Part shown: piece after piece, positions 8,867 through 16,515 of the stretch
How positions within the stretch are numbered: position 1 is the stretch's first letter
How the letters are laid out: every line of letters begins with the position of its first letter
Assembly (NCBI GenBank): GCA_937124545.1
Contig: CAKZKU010000155.1
Span: 1-64,000, forward strand
DNA length: 64,000 bases
Direction of reading: 5' to 3'
DNA from: an uncultured Microbacteriaceae bacterium
GTDB lineage: Bacteria > Actinomycetota > Actinomycetes > Actinomycetales > Microbacteriaceae
The notes under the pieces: generated by a model
Seen by the model: only the letters and a program-made list of their open reading frames with translations
Told to the model about the DNA's origin: nothing
Database searches by the model: none
Program-made: the position numbers and the translations under genes

Positions 8867-10324
8867 CTAAGAGAGTTCATACAGCCACGCCCACGCACTG
8901 GCTTCCCATTTGGCGTAAGCGTCGGGGTAAGCAGAAATCTGGACGCGTTGAGCAGCGACCGTCAGAGCCATTGATTCCCACCCCGAGATGTCGAGCAACC
9001 CGCGGGTTCGACCCTTGTTGGGGTTAGAGGGCCCACCGAAGAAAAGTCGGGTCGCGTAGGCCTGGTCGAGAATCTGCTCGACGGTGCCCCACCCTGTCGA
9101 CGGGCGTTGTTGATAAAGGCCTACCGAGTCGCGGTCTCCCCAGTCAATGTTGCGTAACGACGATTCCTGCATTGCCGTTGCCAAAGCAATGACGATGCCG
9201 TAGTCGGGTACGCCCAACTCTCGGCCAACGTTGACAATGATCTGTGCATTCCCTCGCCGCTCGTCATTCAGCGGCGTGATACTTCCTTCAATGGGTTGAC
9301 CCACAGAACTCTCGGCCGCTTCCTCTTCGCTCGAGTCGTCGTCGCTCTCCTCCACTTGCGCGGGGGAGCTTGGCGCAGGCGCAGGCGTGGGAACTGGGGG
9401 CGGAGTCACGACCGGCTTGGGCTCGGGCGTGACCACCTTCACTGGTGCTTTGACCGGCATGATCACCGGCTTCTCTGCCAGTTCGATATCGGCGGCGTCA
9501 AAACCGGGAGAGGAATCCGCGTTGTCGTCATCACTGACGGTCTCCTCGGTGGCAGCCTCCGTTGAGACCGAAGCGGGGACGACAGAGGGCGTCGATACGA
9601 TGCGCGCAACTGGACTAGCCTCCCGGTCGACCACGTCGGTCGTCACCGCGGGCAAAGCAATCAGCTGACCGGCATAAATGATGGCGTCGGGTTCCAAATC
9701 GTTGTGCTCCAAGAGAGCCGCTGTCGAAATTCCGAGTCGGTCGGCAATCTCACTGGCCGTCTCGCCCCGCTGCACGAGATACCCCTTGCCCACCACTCGG
9801 GGTGGCGAGGCCTGGCGCTTCTTGGTGGGCTCGGGGCTGATTTTTAGCACCTGGCCCTCGTGAACAACCGCGTTCCAGCTCAGGCCGTTCAGCGTGAGAA
9901 TGGCCGGGGTCGGAATCCCGAATCGGTCGGCAATTCCAGAAATAGTGTCGCCCTGCTGGACGGTGTAAGAGGCCGGAAGGTCTATCCCCGTTGCACCCAG
10001 GACCAGCTGAGCGACCGGCAGCACTGTGGACTGCAATCGATCGGAAAGGGTGGGCCTAGCGTCAGATTCGGTTGCCTGACCGCGACTGTCGTGTGTGTTG
10101 CCGGGCACCACGTGGGCAAGACCGGGGGTAGCGATGACCCCGGTAGCCAAAGACCCTGTCATGAGGAGGGGGATGCTCGAATACAGGCCTTTGCGCAGTC
10201 CAGCGGCGGGCGTTGTCTCTGGGCTATCAAAATGCGCAGGCCGAGGGGTGAGCCCTCGGAACACTGAGTGCTCCAGGCTCTCCGCGGATTCGTCGAGCGA
10301 ATCCCGGTCTTCGGTGTGCGACAT
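8867..10324 (-). CDS. Exported LysM protein with transglycosylase-like C-terminal domain
   Basis: The 485-residue protein has an N-terminal cytoplasmic stretch, a hydrophobic segment around residues 55-75 (signal anchor), two LysM modules at about 120-163 and 178-222, a Pro/Thr/Ser/Glu-rich linker, and a C-terminal domain of about 120 residues. The last domain contains the MQESSLRN motif, whose Glu would be catalytic as in lysozyme-like transglycosylases, and GLYQQRPSTGWGT. The likely role is peptidoglycan binding and cleavage or remodelling at the cell surface. ATG at 10324 is chosen because AGGA precedes it; 28 more codons are open upstream. It lies between a wall-sensing kinase and that kinase's probable substrate. 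Confidence 0.8.
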   Translation of the reverse strand: MSHTEDRDSLDESAESLEHSVFRGLTPRPAHFDSPETTPAAGLRKGLYSSIPLLMTGSLATGVIATPGLAHVVPGNTHDSRGQATESDARPTLSDRLQSTVLPVAQLVLGATGIDLPASYTVQQGDTISGIADRFGIPTPAILTLNGLSWNAVVHEGQVLKISPEPTKKRQASPPRVVGKGYLVQRGETASEIADRLGISTAALLEHNDLEPDAIIYAGQLIALPAVTTDVVDREASPVARIVSTPSVVPASVSTEAATEETVSDDDNADSSPGFDAADIELAEKPVIMPVKAPVKVVTPEPKPVVTPPPVPTPAPAPSSPAQVEESDDDSSEEEAAESSVGQPIEGSITPLNDERRGNAQIIVNVGRELGVPDYGIVIALATAMQESSLRNIDWGDRDSVGLYQQRPSTGWGTVEQILDQAYATRLFFGGPSNPNKGRTRGLLDISGWESMALTVAAQRVQISAYPDAYAKWEASAWAWLYELS

Positions 10325-10488
10325 AACAGTCCTATCGTGTCGTGATTGCACGCAAAAAAGGCGAGCGACCCGCATAACCAAAGTGGCACACGATGGGCCT
10401 GGAGTCAATCATTTCCGGACCCTGTCGCTCTGGAGTCCGTCTGCATGGCGGAGACGTTGAACCGGGTTACGTCTGACACGCTAGGGGA

Positions 10489-10827
10489 GTGGACCCAGAC
10501 AAAACAGAGTGGTTGAGCATTCCGGATGTGGCCGAGCTCCTTGACACCAGCCCCGGGAAAGTTCGTCGGTTGGTCGAAGAACGCGCGTTGCTGGGGCGGA
10601 AAATTGAGGGTGTGTTTTATGTGGCGGCAGCACTTCTTCACGAAGGTGAGCCATTGGCCGGGGTGGCGGGTACGGCCACCGTCCTGTTGGACGGCGGTTA
10701 CGGGTTAGAGCAGACGCTGGACTGGTTGTTGACGCACCACGAGGAGCTCGGCGTGACGCCCGCCGAGGCGCTGCGGTGGGGGCGAAAAACAGAGGTGCGG
10801 CGCATCGCCCAGGTGCTCGCGCTCTAG
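10489..10827 (+). CDS. Rv2175c-family DNA-binding regulator
   Basis: The 112-residue protein opens with a helix-turn-helix reading WLSIPDVAELLDTSPGKVRR. A C-terminal helical region follows with GYGLEQTLDWLL and TPAEALR, characteristic of the Rv2175c family. In M. tuberculosis Rv2175c is phosphorylated by the neighbouring kinase PknL, which alters its DNA binding; the same gene neighbourhood occurs here. The mycobacterial phospho-site is not directly recognisable. GTG at 10489 is the start, with GGGGAG so close that it is unlikely to serve as a ribosome site. The gene is divergent from the LysM gene and convergent with the prenyl synthase gene. Confidence 0.82.
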   Translation: MDPDKTEWLSIPDVAELLDTSPGKVRRLVEERALLGRKIEGVFYVAAALLHEGEPLAGVAGTATVLLDGGYGLEQTLDWLLTHHEELGVTPAEALRWGRKTEVRRIAQVLAL

Positions 10828-10837
10828 AGGGTCAAGC

Positions 10838-11956
10838 TCACGATTGACGTTTGGTGACGGCGGCCGCCAGCTTGCTCAATTCTTTTTTCGCGCCGGGGGC
10901 GATTCGAGCAGACTCGAGGGCGCTGAGGGACTCGTCTGCGTAGCGGTCAATCAAATTTTCGACCTCCTCAACAGCTCCGGTGTCCCGCAGCGTCGATTGG
11001 AGCACGTCAATCTGCTCGCCGGTCAGGTTGCGGTCGCCGAGGAGTTCGTTGAACAAGTTTTGAGCACCTGAGGGCATCGACTGCTCACCAAGTGCGATCA
11101 GTGCTGTGCGTTTTCCTTCTCGAAGATCATCACCCGAGGGCTTACCCGTTACTTCCGAGTCCCCGAAAACCCCAAGGAGGTCGTCGCGTAACTGGAACGC
11201 AATTCCCAGGGGCAAGCCAAAGGCTGAGAGGTCTTCGAGCACGTCGTCGCTCGCACCCGCAAGAGACGCGCCAATAAGAAGGGGAGCCTCCATGCTGTAT
11301 TTCGCAGACTTGTAGGTGACGACGCGAAGGGCCCGCTGCAGCCGCTCCTCGATAGCAGTGTGGTTCCACGCCGCTTCTTCGTGGATGTCGAGGTACTGTC
11401 CCAGCGTTACCTCTTGTCGCATCTGGGAGAACTGGGCCCTCGTGGCTGTTGCAATAGCGGGGGGTTGATCGCGCACAGCATCGCCCAGCAGGTCATCGCT
11501 CCACGCCAAGAGAAGGTCTCCCAACAACAAAGCGGTGGATTCGCCGAAGCGCTCTGCGCCACCTGAATACTGCCGGTCGCGATGAAGGGATTCGAAAAAC
11601 CGGTGGGCGGCGGGTTTCCCTCGGCGCGTGTCCGAATTGTCCATAATGTCGTCATGGACAAGGGCTGCGGCGTGGAAAACCTCGAGCGACGTGGCCAACG
11701 ACACCACATGGTGCAGGTCGTCGAGCGATTCGGTGCCTCCCACCGCATCGATAGCGTCTGGTGAATGGCCCGCTGCTCTCCAACCCCAGTAGCAGAACCG
11801 AGCCCGAAACCGCTTTCCGTTGGCGAGTAACCCGGTGACATATTCCGCGAGATGGGCAAGGTCTGGCGACAGCTCAGACATGGCTTCTTCGCGAGAAGAG
11901 ACGAAGGAAGAGAGACGCTCATCGACCACGTCGACCAACCGTATTTGCTCGGGCAC
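10838..11956 (-). CDS. Polyprenyl (geranylgeranyl-type) diphosphate synthase
   Basis: The 372-residue trans-isoprenyl diphosphate synthase has the first Asp-rich motif DDIMD, followed by TRRG, near residue 100. The second, RDDLLG, is near residue 258. It condenses isopentenyl diphosphate with allylic diphosphates to give C15-C20+ chains for carotenoids, quinones or lipids. An orthologous-looking prenyl synthase (idsA2) sits beside Rv2175c in mycobacteria. Chain length cannot be set firmly from sequence; the residues before the first motif include AAALVHDD. No carotenoid genes lie in this window. Confidence 0.87.
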   Translation of the reverse strand: MPEQIRLVDVVDERLSSFVSSREEAMSELSPDLAHLAEYVTGLLANGKRFRARFCYWGWRAAGHSPDAIDAVGGTESLDDLHHVVSLATSLEVFHAAALVHDDIMDNSDTRRGKPAAHRFFESLHRDRQYSGGAERFGESTALLLGDLLLAWSDDLLGDAVRDQPPAIATATRAQFSQMRQEVTLGQYLDIHEEAAWNHTAIEERLQRALRVVTYKSAKYSMEAPLLIGASLAGASDDVLEDLSAFGLPLGIAFQLRDDLLGVFGDSEVTGKPSGDDLREGKRTALIALGEQSMPSGAQNLFNELLGDRNLTGEQIDVLQSTLRDTGAVEEVENLIDRYADESLSALESARIAPGAKKELSKLAAAVTKRQS

Positions 11957-11985
11957 GCGTATAGCCTATCCACAGAAAACCTGGC

Positions 11986-11991
11986 TAAAAT
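11986..11991 (+). promoter_or_regulatory. Candidate -10 element for the DUF3040 gene
   Basis: TAAAAT lies in the 66-base divergent gap between the prenyl synthase and DUF3040 genes, about 30 bases before the DUF3040 start. No clear -35 hexamer is present. Confidence 0.3.
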
Positions 11992-12022
11992 AATGCTCAA
12001 TCGTTCACCCTCAGGAGAGATG

Positions 12023-12400
12023 ATGCCCCTTTCAGACAATGAGCAGCGCCTTCTCGACGAGATGGAGCGCAACCTCTATAAGAACGAAGCCGACGTGGTG
12101 TCGACCTCGGGGCTCACCCGCGCGCCCAATTATTCGGCGATCGTGATTGGAGTGCTGATTGGCCTCGTTGGCATTATCACCATGGTCGTGGGCGTCTATG
12201 TCAGCATGACCATCGTTGGGATCGTGGGGTTTGCGGTTCTGTTCGCCGGTGTCATGGTGGCCGCAACCATTCCCTCCAAGTCGGCTGCTTCAGCCACCTC
12301 TCCGCGTGGTGCCAGCGCGAAACCGGCTACCTCGAATACCAATTTGATGGATCGCTTGAACGAGCGGTGGGATCGACGCCAGGGAGGCGACCGCTTCTAA
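12023..12400 (+). CDS. DUF3040 membrane protein
   Basis: The 125-residue protein begins MPLSDNEQRLLDEME, the hallmark of actinobacterial DUF3040 proteins. Two hydrophobic helices at about residues 36-80 and a basic tail rich in Arg/Asp follow. Its function is unknown. In actinobacteria it commonly precedes mraZ, as here. Two adjacent ATG codons exist at 12020 and 12023; the second is better placed after AGGAG. A strong hairpin terminator follows, so it is probably a separate transcript from mraZ. Confidence 0.85.
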   Translation: MPLSDNEQRLLDEMERNLYKNEADVVSTSGLTRAPNYSAIVIGVLIGLVGIITMVVGVYVSMTIVGIVGFAVLFAGVMVAATIPSKSAASATSPRGASAKPATSNTNLMDRLNERWDRRQGGDRF

Positions 12401-12432
12401 ATCACGCAGGGGCCATGTAGCCCTTGCCCCAT

Positions 12433-12460
12433 AACCGGCCCCACGGGGCCGGTTTTTTTG
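12433..12460 (+). terminator. Intrinsic terminator between DUF3040 gene and mraZ
   Basis: AACCGGCCCC pairs with GGGGCCGGTT around a tiny loop, and the stem runs directly into seven T residues. It closes the DUF3040 transcript and insulates the dcw cluster. Confidence 0.85.
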
Positions 12461-12530
12461 TGCGCCCAGGTAACGCTGTGTGCGCGGCCGTGGGGGTGGT
12501 CCGGGAAAAAAGGGGGAAAATCTTTCCCAA

Positions 12531-12570
12531 TGTGGTGCATTTTGGAGCAAAGTGGAGTAAAGTGGTGAAT
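12531..12570 (+). promoter_or_regulatory. MraZ operator: four TGGWG repeats spaced 10 bp
   Basis: TGGTG at 12533, TGGAG at 12543, TGGAG at 12553 and TGGTG at 12563 are exactly one helical turn apart and end about 40 bases before the mraZ start. MraZ proteins bind tandem repeats with a TGG/GTGG core upstream of their own gene and repress the dcw operon. This array is therefore the likely autoregulatory operator. The promoter hexamers are not clear. Confidence 0.75.
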
Positions 12571-12607
12571 GCTTCCGATAGGCCGGTATCAGAGAGGGGG
12601 GCAGCCC

Positions 12608-13039
12608 ATGTTTCTTGGCACTCACGCTCCCAAGCTCGACGACAAAGGCCGCCTGATTTTGCCGGCACGTTTTCGGGAAGAACTCTCCAACGGTGTGGTG
12701 TTGACTCGCGGCCAAGAACGCTGTCTCTACGTCTTCACCAACCAGGACTTCACTACCCACGTGGAGCGCCTGAGAGAAACCCCGCTTACCTCGAAACCTG
12801 GTCGCGACTTCTTGCGTCTTTTTCTTTCCGGCGCGAGCTCGGAAGTGCCCGATAAGCAAAACCGCATCACAATCCCACCGGCTCTCCGGGAATACGCGGG
12901 GCTTGAGCGCGACCTGACGGTGATCGGCGCAGGTAACCGCGCCGAGATTTGGTCGACCAGTGCCTGGGATCAGTACTACAGCGAACGTGAACAAGCCTTC
13001 TCCGAGACGGAAGAGGAGGTGATCCCCGGACTCCTGTAA
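12608..13039 (+). CDS. mraZ: Transcriptional regulator MraZ
   Basis: The 143-residue protein has two SpoVT/AbrB-like half-domains, each with the conserved DxKGR/DKQNR-type motif ([15 protein letters not shown] near residue 9 and [15 protein letters not shown] near residue 80). MraZ forms rings and binds direct repeats upstream of its own gene to control the division/wall cluster. ATG at 12608 is chosen because the family begins MFLGTH and GAGAGGGGG precedes it. It heads the cluster, downstream of a terminator and a clear repeat operator. Confidence 0.95.
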   Translation: MFLGTHAPKLDDKGRLILPARFREELSNGVVLTRGQERCLYVFTNQDFTTHVERLRETPLTSKPGRDFLRLFLSGASSEVPDKQNRITIPPALREYAGLERDLTVIGAGNRAEIWSTSAWDQYYSEREQAFSETEEEVIPGLL

Positions 13040-13145
13040 TCCCGAGTTCGCGACTCCCGTCCGTTCGCCCTGTGGCACCTTCCCCGGTCCCAGGTCATTA
13101 CAACGGAAGGGAATCACGAATCCGGGCCGCAGGTAAGGGCCTCCC

Positions 13146-14105
13146 ATGACCACCACCTACGAACACATCCCCGTAATGCGAGACCGAGTCATCGAACTTT
13201 TGGCGCCAGCGCTCGAGGCCGATGATGCGCTGTTGGTGGATGGGACTCTCGGGCTGGGTGGTCACACCGAAGCTTTCCTCGAGGCCTTTCCTTCCCTCCG
13301 GGTCCTTGGTATCGATCGCGACCGTGAGGCAATAGATCAGGCAAGCGCGCGGTTGGAGAGGTTTGGCAACCGTTTTGTTTCCTTCCACGGGCGTTATGAC
13401 CAGCTCGGGGAGGCAGTGGATTCTCTCGGCGACGGGCGTGACGTCCAGGGCGTCCTATTGGACCTCGGGGTCTCTTCGCTGCACCTTGACAAAGCAGAAC
13501 GCGGATTTTCGTACGTCCAGGACGCACCGCTGGATATGCGGATGAATAGTGAAGACGAGACGACCGCGCACGAAATTCTCGCCACCTACTCTTTGGATCA
13601 GCTCGCCGATCTTTTTCGGAATCTTGGCGACGAGAAATTGGCCGGCCGCTACGCCCGCGCCATCGTGAGTCACCGCGAGACACAGCCCTTCGGCACCACC
13701 GGTGAGCTCGTGGAGGTTCTGCAAGAGGCGACTCCATACGCGCTCAAGGACCGCGGGCACCCCGCGAAGCGGGTTTTTCAGGCGCTTCGGATGGAAGTGA
13801 ACAACGAGCTGGGGTCTTTGGAAGCAGTCCTGCCGGTGGCTTTGCAGCGGATTGCACTGGGGGGCCGGCTTGTGGTCATGTCCTACCACTCCGGAGAAGA
13901 CCGGTTGGTCAAAAAAGTTCTGCGCACTCATACCTCGTCATCGGCTCCGCTGGGTCTGCCGGAAGAGCTTCCCGAGCACCGCAGCGAGTTCCGAGATATC
14001 ACCCGCGGCGCAGAAATGGCCACTCCTGAAGAACGAGACGCCAACCCTCGGAGCGCATCGGTGCGCACCCGAGGTGTTGAGCGAACCAGAAAGGCAACAC
14101 GATGA
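13146..14105 (+). CDS. rsmH: 16S rRNA (cytosine(1402)-N4)-methyltransferase
   Basis: The 319-residue protein begins with EHIPVM and has the SAM-binding motif DGTLGLGGHTE near residue 32. Further family stretches are LLDLGVSS, ERGFSY, LDMRM, AKRVFQALRMEVN and MSYHSGEDR. RsmH (MraW) methylates the 30S decoding centre at C1402. Its gene is the conserved second member of dcw clusters. The stop overlaps the start of the FtsL-like gene by four bases (ATGA). Confidence 0.95.
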   Translation: MTTTYEHIPVMRDRVIELLAPALEADDALLVDGTLGLGGHTEAFLEAFPSLRVLGIDRDREAIDQASARLERFGNRFVSFHGRYDQLGEAVDSLGDGRDVQGVLLDLGVSSLHLDKAERGFSYVQDAPLDMRMNSEDETTAHEILATYSLDQLADLFRNLGDEKLAGRYARAIVSHRETQPFGTTGELVEVLQEATPYALKDRGHPAKRVFQALRMEVNNELGSLEAVLPVALQRIALGGRLVVMSYHSGEDRLVKKVLRTHTSSSAPLGLPEELPEHRSEFRDITRGAEMATPEERDANPRSASVRTRGVERTRKATR

Positions 14106-14734
14106 CCGCTGTAGCGATGACCTCCTCGAGGCGCTCGAGTAATAAGCCAACGCCCTCACGCTCGGCGACACGCCCCGCCCAGGCGACCTCTGCGCCGAAG
14201 CTGCGCTATATCGTGGTCACGCTCGTAGGAATTTTCGCAATCATAGGAGGGCAACTCTTGCTCTCTATTAGCGTTTCTAGCGGGGCTTACGAGATCTCCT
14301 CGCTCAAAAGCGAGATGCGGTCTAGCCAGCAGAGTCTTCAGATTGTGGGCGAGGAAATTGGCGCTCTGAATGCCCCCGACACTCTCGCCTCACTCGCGGC
14401 ATCGATGGGAATGGTCGAGGACAACAACCCCGCCTACCTTCGGGTGTCGGATGGAATTGTTTTGGGGGAGGCGCTTCCTGCCGACCCATCTGAGCAGGCC
14501 GGAGTTGTGGGTGTCACGGCGGGCACCGAGGCCCCTGTGGTAGCACCGATTATTTCCGACGTGTCCGCAGCCCTCAGCGCGCAAGCGGTGGTCGAAATGA
14601 GTGCCGAGGATGCGCTGGCACAGGCCCTCAGTGTGGAGACGGAAACCCAGGAGGGATCTATCCAAACGGCCATGGTCGTCACCACCGCCCCCACCACATT
14701 TGGCGGCTCGATCCCCTCGCCCTCGACGCGCTAG
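14102..14734 (+). CDS. ftsL: FtsL-like division protein
   Basis: The 210-residue protein is recognised mainly by position between rsmH and ftsI and by topology. It has a basic cytoplasmic N-terminus, one membrane helix at about residues 36-60, then a short coiled-coil-like stretch (about 66-95) ending in a SLAASMGMV segment typical of FtsL proteins. FtsL bridges FtsB/DivIC and the FtsWI synthase. Unusually, about 80 residues of low-complexity Ala/Val/Thr/Glu-rich sequence follow the FtsL-like part. ATG at 14117 is a possible later start. FtsL proteins diverge strongly, so the assignment is inferential. Confidence 0.7.
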   Translation: MTAVAMTSSRRSSNKPTPSRSATRPAQATSAPKLRYIVVTLVGIFAIIGGQLLLSISVSSGAYEISSLKSEMRSSQQSLQIVGEEIGALNAPDTLASLAASMGMVEDNNPAYLRVSDGIVLGEALPADPSEQAGVVGVTAGTEAPVVAPIISDVSAALSAQAVVEMSAEDALAQALSVETETQEGSIQTAMVVTTAPTTFGGSIPSPSTR

Positions 14735-14741
14735 GAGAGCA

Positions 14742-16484
14742 ATGACCCATCAGCGCTTGACAAGCCGCCGGATGGCGATTGCCTTGCTGTTGGTGTTTGT
14801 GGTTGCTGCCTTATTTCTCACCCGACTTGTCGATGTGCAGGTTGTTCGTGCCAGCGAGCTCCAGGAACAGTCGGAGGCTATCCGAACGACGCAGGAGACG
14901 GTGTGGGCGTCTCGCGGGTCGATTGTGGATAGTTTTGGGAACGACTTAGCTGTCGACGTTGACCGCTACGACATCAGTGCGGATCCCAGCGTCGCCGGCG
15001 ACTTCCGCCGTGACGGCGAAATAGTTTCTCTCGAAAGTGCGATGGCCGATATTGCTCAGCTCACCGGGGCAGTGGCCGAAGAGCTAATCTATGCCGTCCG
15101 GCAAGACCCAGACTCGCGGTTCACGTATCTCGTGAAGGGCGTGAGTCCCGAAACCCGTTTAGCGTTGCGTGAATTAGGGATTCCTTGGTTGCAAATCGAT
15201 CTTGTTCGCGAGAGGACTTATCCTTTCGGGGCCGTTGCGGGAAACATCACCGGGATGCTGGGTACAGACCGGCCACTTGCAGGGGTGGAACTGGACTGGG
15301 ATGACTGTTTGGCTGCCTACAACGGGGTGGCGACCTATCAGCGTGGTGCGGATGGCGTGCGGTTGCCCGGAACCACGACAACGGTGGAGGCGCCTGTCCA
15401 CGGTGGCGACGTTGTGCTCACCCTGGATAGTGACCTCCAGTGGTACGCACTGCAGCAACTGGCCGATCATGGCAGTCGATTGGGTGCCGAGTCTGGCTCC
15501 GCAATGGTTGTCCGGGTGAACGACGGGCACATTTTGGCAGCCGCTGACTGGCCAACCTTTGACCCCAACGATTTTTCGCAAACACCCACCAGCAACACAG
15601 GGGCGCGGATTTTCAGCTCGCCGTATGAGCCTGGCTCGATTATGAAAGCGATCGGCGTCGCGATGCTGATTGATGCCGGTTACACCTATGCCGAGGATCG
15701 CATTGTGGCACCGGGCTTCTTTGAGGTCTATTCCGGTCGCTACATCAAGAACTATTCGGTGGCCCAGGACACCCAGCTCACCACCGCGGGCGTGCTGCAA
15801 ACATCGTCGAATACCGGCATGTCTGTGCTTGCGGACCGGATGCCAGCGGCGACGGCAACGCGCTACTTTGAGAAATTTGGCTTCGGTGAGATCACAGCCG
15901 TTGATTTCCTCGGGGAATCCCAGGGTGTCGTCAATTCTGGTGATTCCTTGGACATTGTCACCCGCTACAACCAGTTCTTTGGCCAGGGAATTTCGGTCAC
16001 TGCGGCTCAGATGGCTGGGTCGTATCAGGCGCTCGCCAATGATGGCGTTCGATTGCCTCTGCGACTGGTTGATGGGTGCCGGAGTATTGATGGTGAATGG
16101 GTCTCTGCTCCGTCCGCGGAACCGGTCACAGTGGTGTCGCCCACTGCCGCCCAGCAGGTGGTGCGCAGCCTTGAAACAATCGTGTCCCAGGGTCCGTTGC
16201 GCAACACTCTGAGCATCCCCGGCTACCGCGTTGCGGCCAAAACCGGCACGGCAGAAATCGCTGACGCCACCGGTTATGGCGATGACCGGGTTATCTCGCT
16301 CGCGGGCATGGCGCCAGCTGAGGACCCGGAATATGTCGTCCTGGTGAGCTTTACAAAACCCCAAACGTCTCGGGTCTCCTCAGCGGCGGCGCCGGCGTTT
16401 CATGACGTAATGTCCCACGTTCTCAAGCACTACCGCGTTGCGCCCTCCAGCGCGCCGGCGGTGCTGCCGCCGGTAACCTGGTAG
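14742..16484 (+). CDS. ftsI: Septal peptidoglycan transpeptidase (PBP3/FtsI)
   Basis: The 580-residue class B penicillin-binding protein has an N-terminal membrane helix at about 10-30, a dimerisation/pedestal domain, and a transpeptidase domain. The catalytic motifs are intact: Ser299-x-x-Lys (PGSIMK), SSN in TSSNTGM, and KTGTAE with Lys500. It cross-links septal wall precursors ending in D-Ala-D-Ala, together with FtsW. ATG at 14742 follows AGGAGAG, and the frame upstream is only antisense noise. Its intact active site matters because it predicts that normal pentapeptide precursors are made somehow, despite the odd mur ligases nearby. Confidence 0.93.
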   Translation: MTHQRLTSRRMAIALLLVFVVAALFLTRLVDVQVVRASELQEQSEAIRTTQETVWASRGSIVDSFGNDLAVDVDRYDISADPSVAGDFRRDGEIVSLESAMADIAQLTGAVAEELIYAVRQDPDSRFTYLVKGVSPETRLALRELGIPWLQIDLVRERTYPFGAVAGNITGMLGTDRPLAGVELDWDDCLAAYNGVATYQRGADGVRLPGTTTTVEAPVHGGDVVLTLDSDLQWYALQQLADHGSRLGAESGSAMVVRVNDGHILAAADWPTFDPNDFSQTPTSNTGARIFSSPYEPGSIMKAIGVAMLIDAGYTYAEDRIVAPGFFEVYSGRYIKNYSVAQDTQLTTAGVLQTSSNTGMSVLADRMPAATATRYFEKFGFGEITAVDFLGESQGVVNSGDSLDIVTRYNQFFGQGISVTAAQMAGSYQALANDGVRLPLRLVDGCRSIDGEWVSAPSAEPVTVVSPTAAQQVVRSLETIVSQGPLRNTLSIPGYRVAAKTGTAEIADATGYGDDRVISLAGMAPAEDPEYVVLVSFTKPQTSRVSSAAAPAFHDVMSHVLKHYRVAPSSAPAVLPPVTW

Positions 16485-16515
16485 CTCCGCATCGCCGGCG
16501 CGAAAGGGTGTCCAA

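Noticed and set aside
15174-16364. A 396-codon frame antisense to ftsI
   Set aside because: No recognisable domain, while the sense strand encodes a complete penicillin-binding protein.
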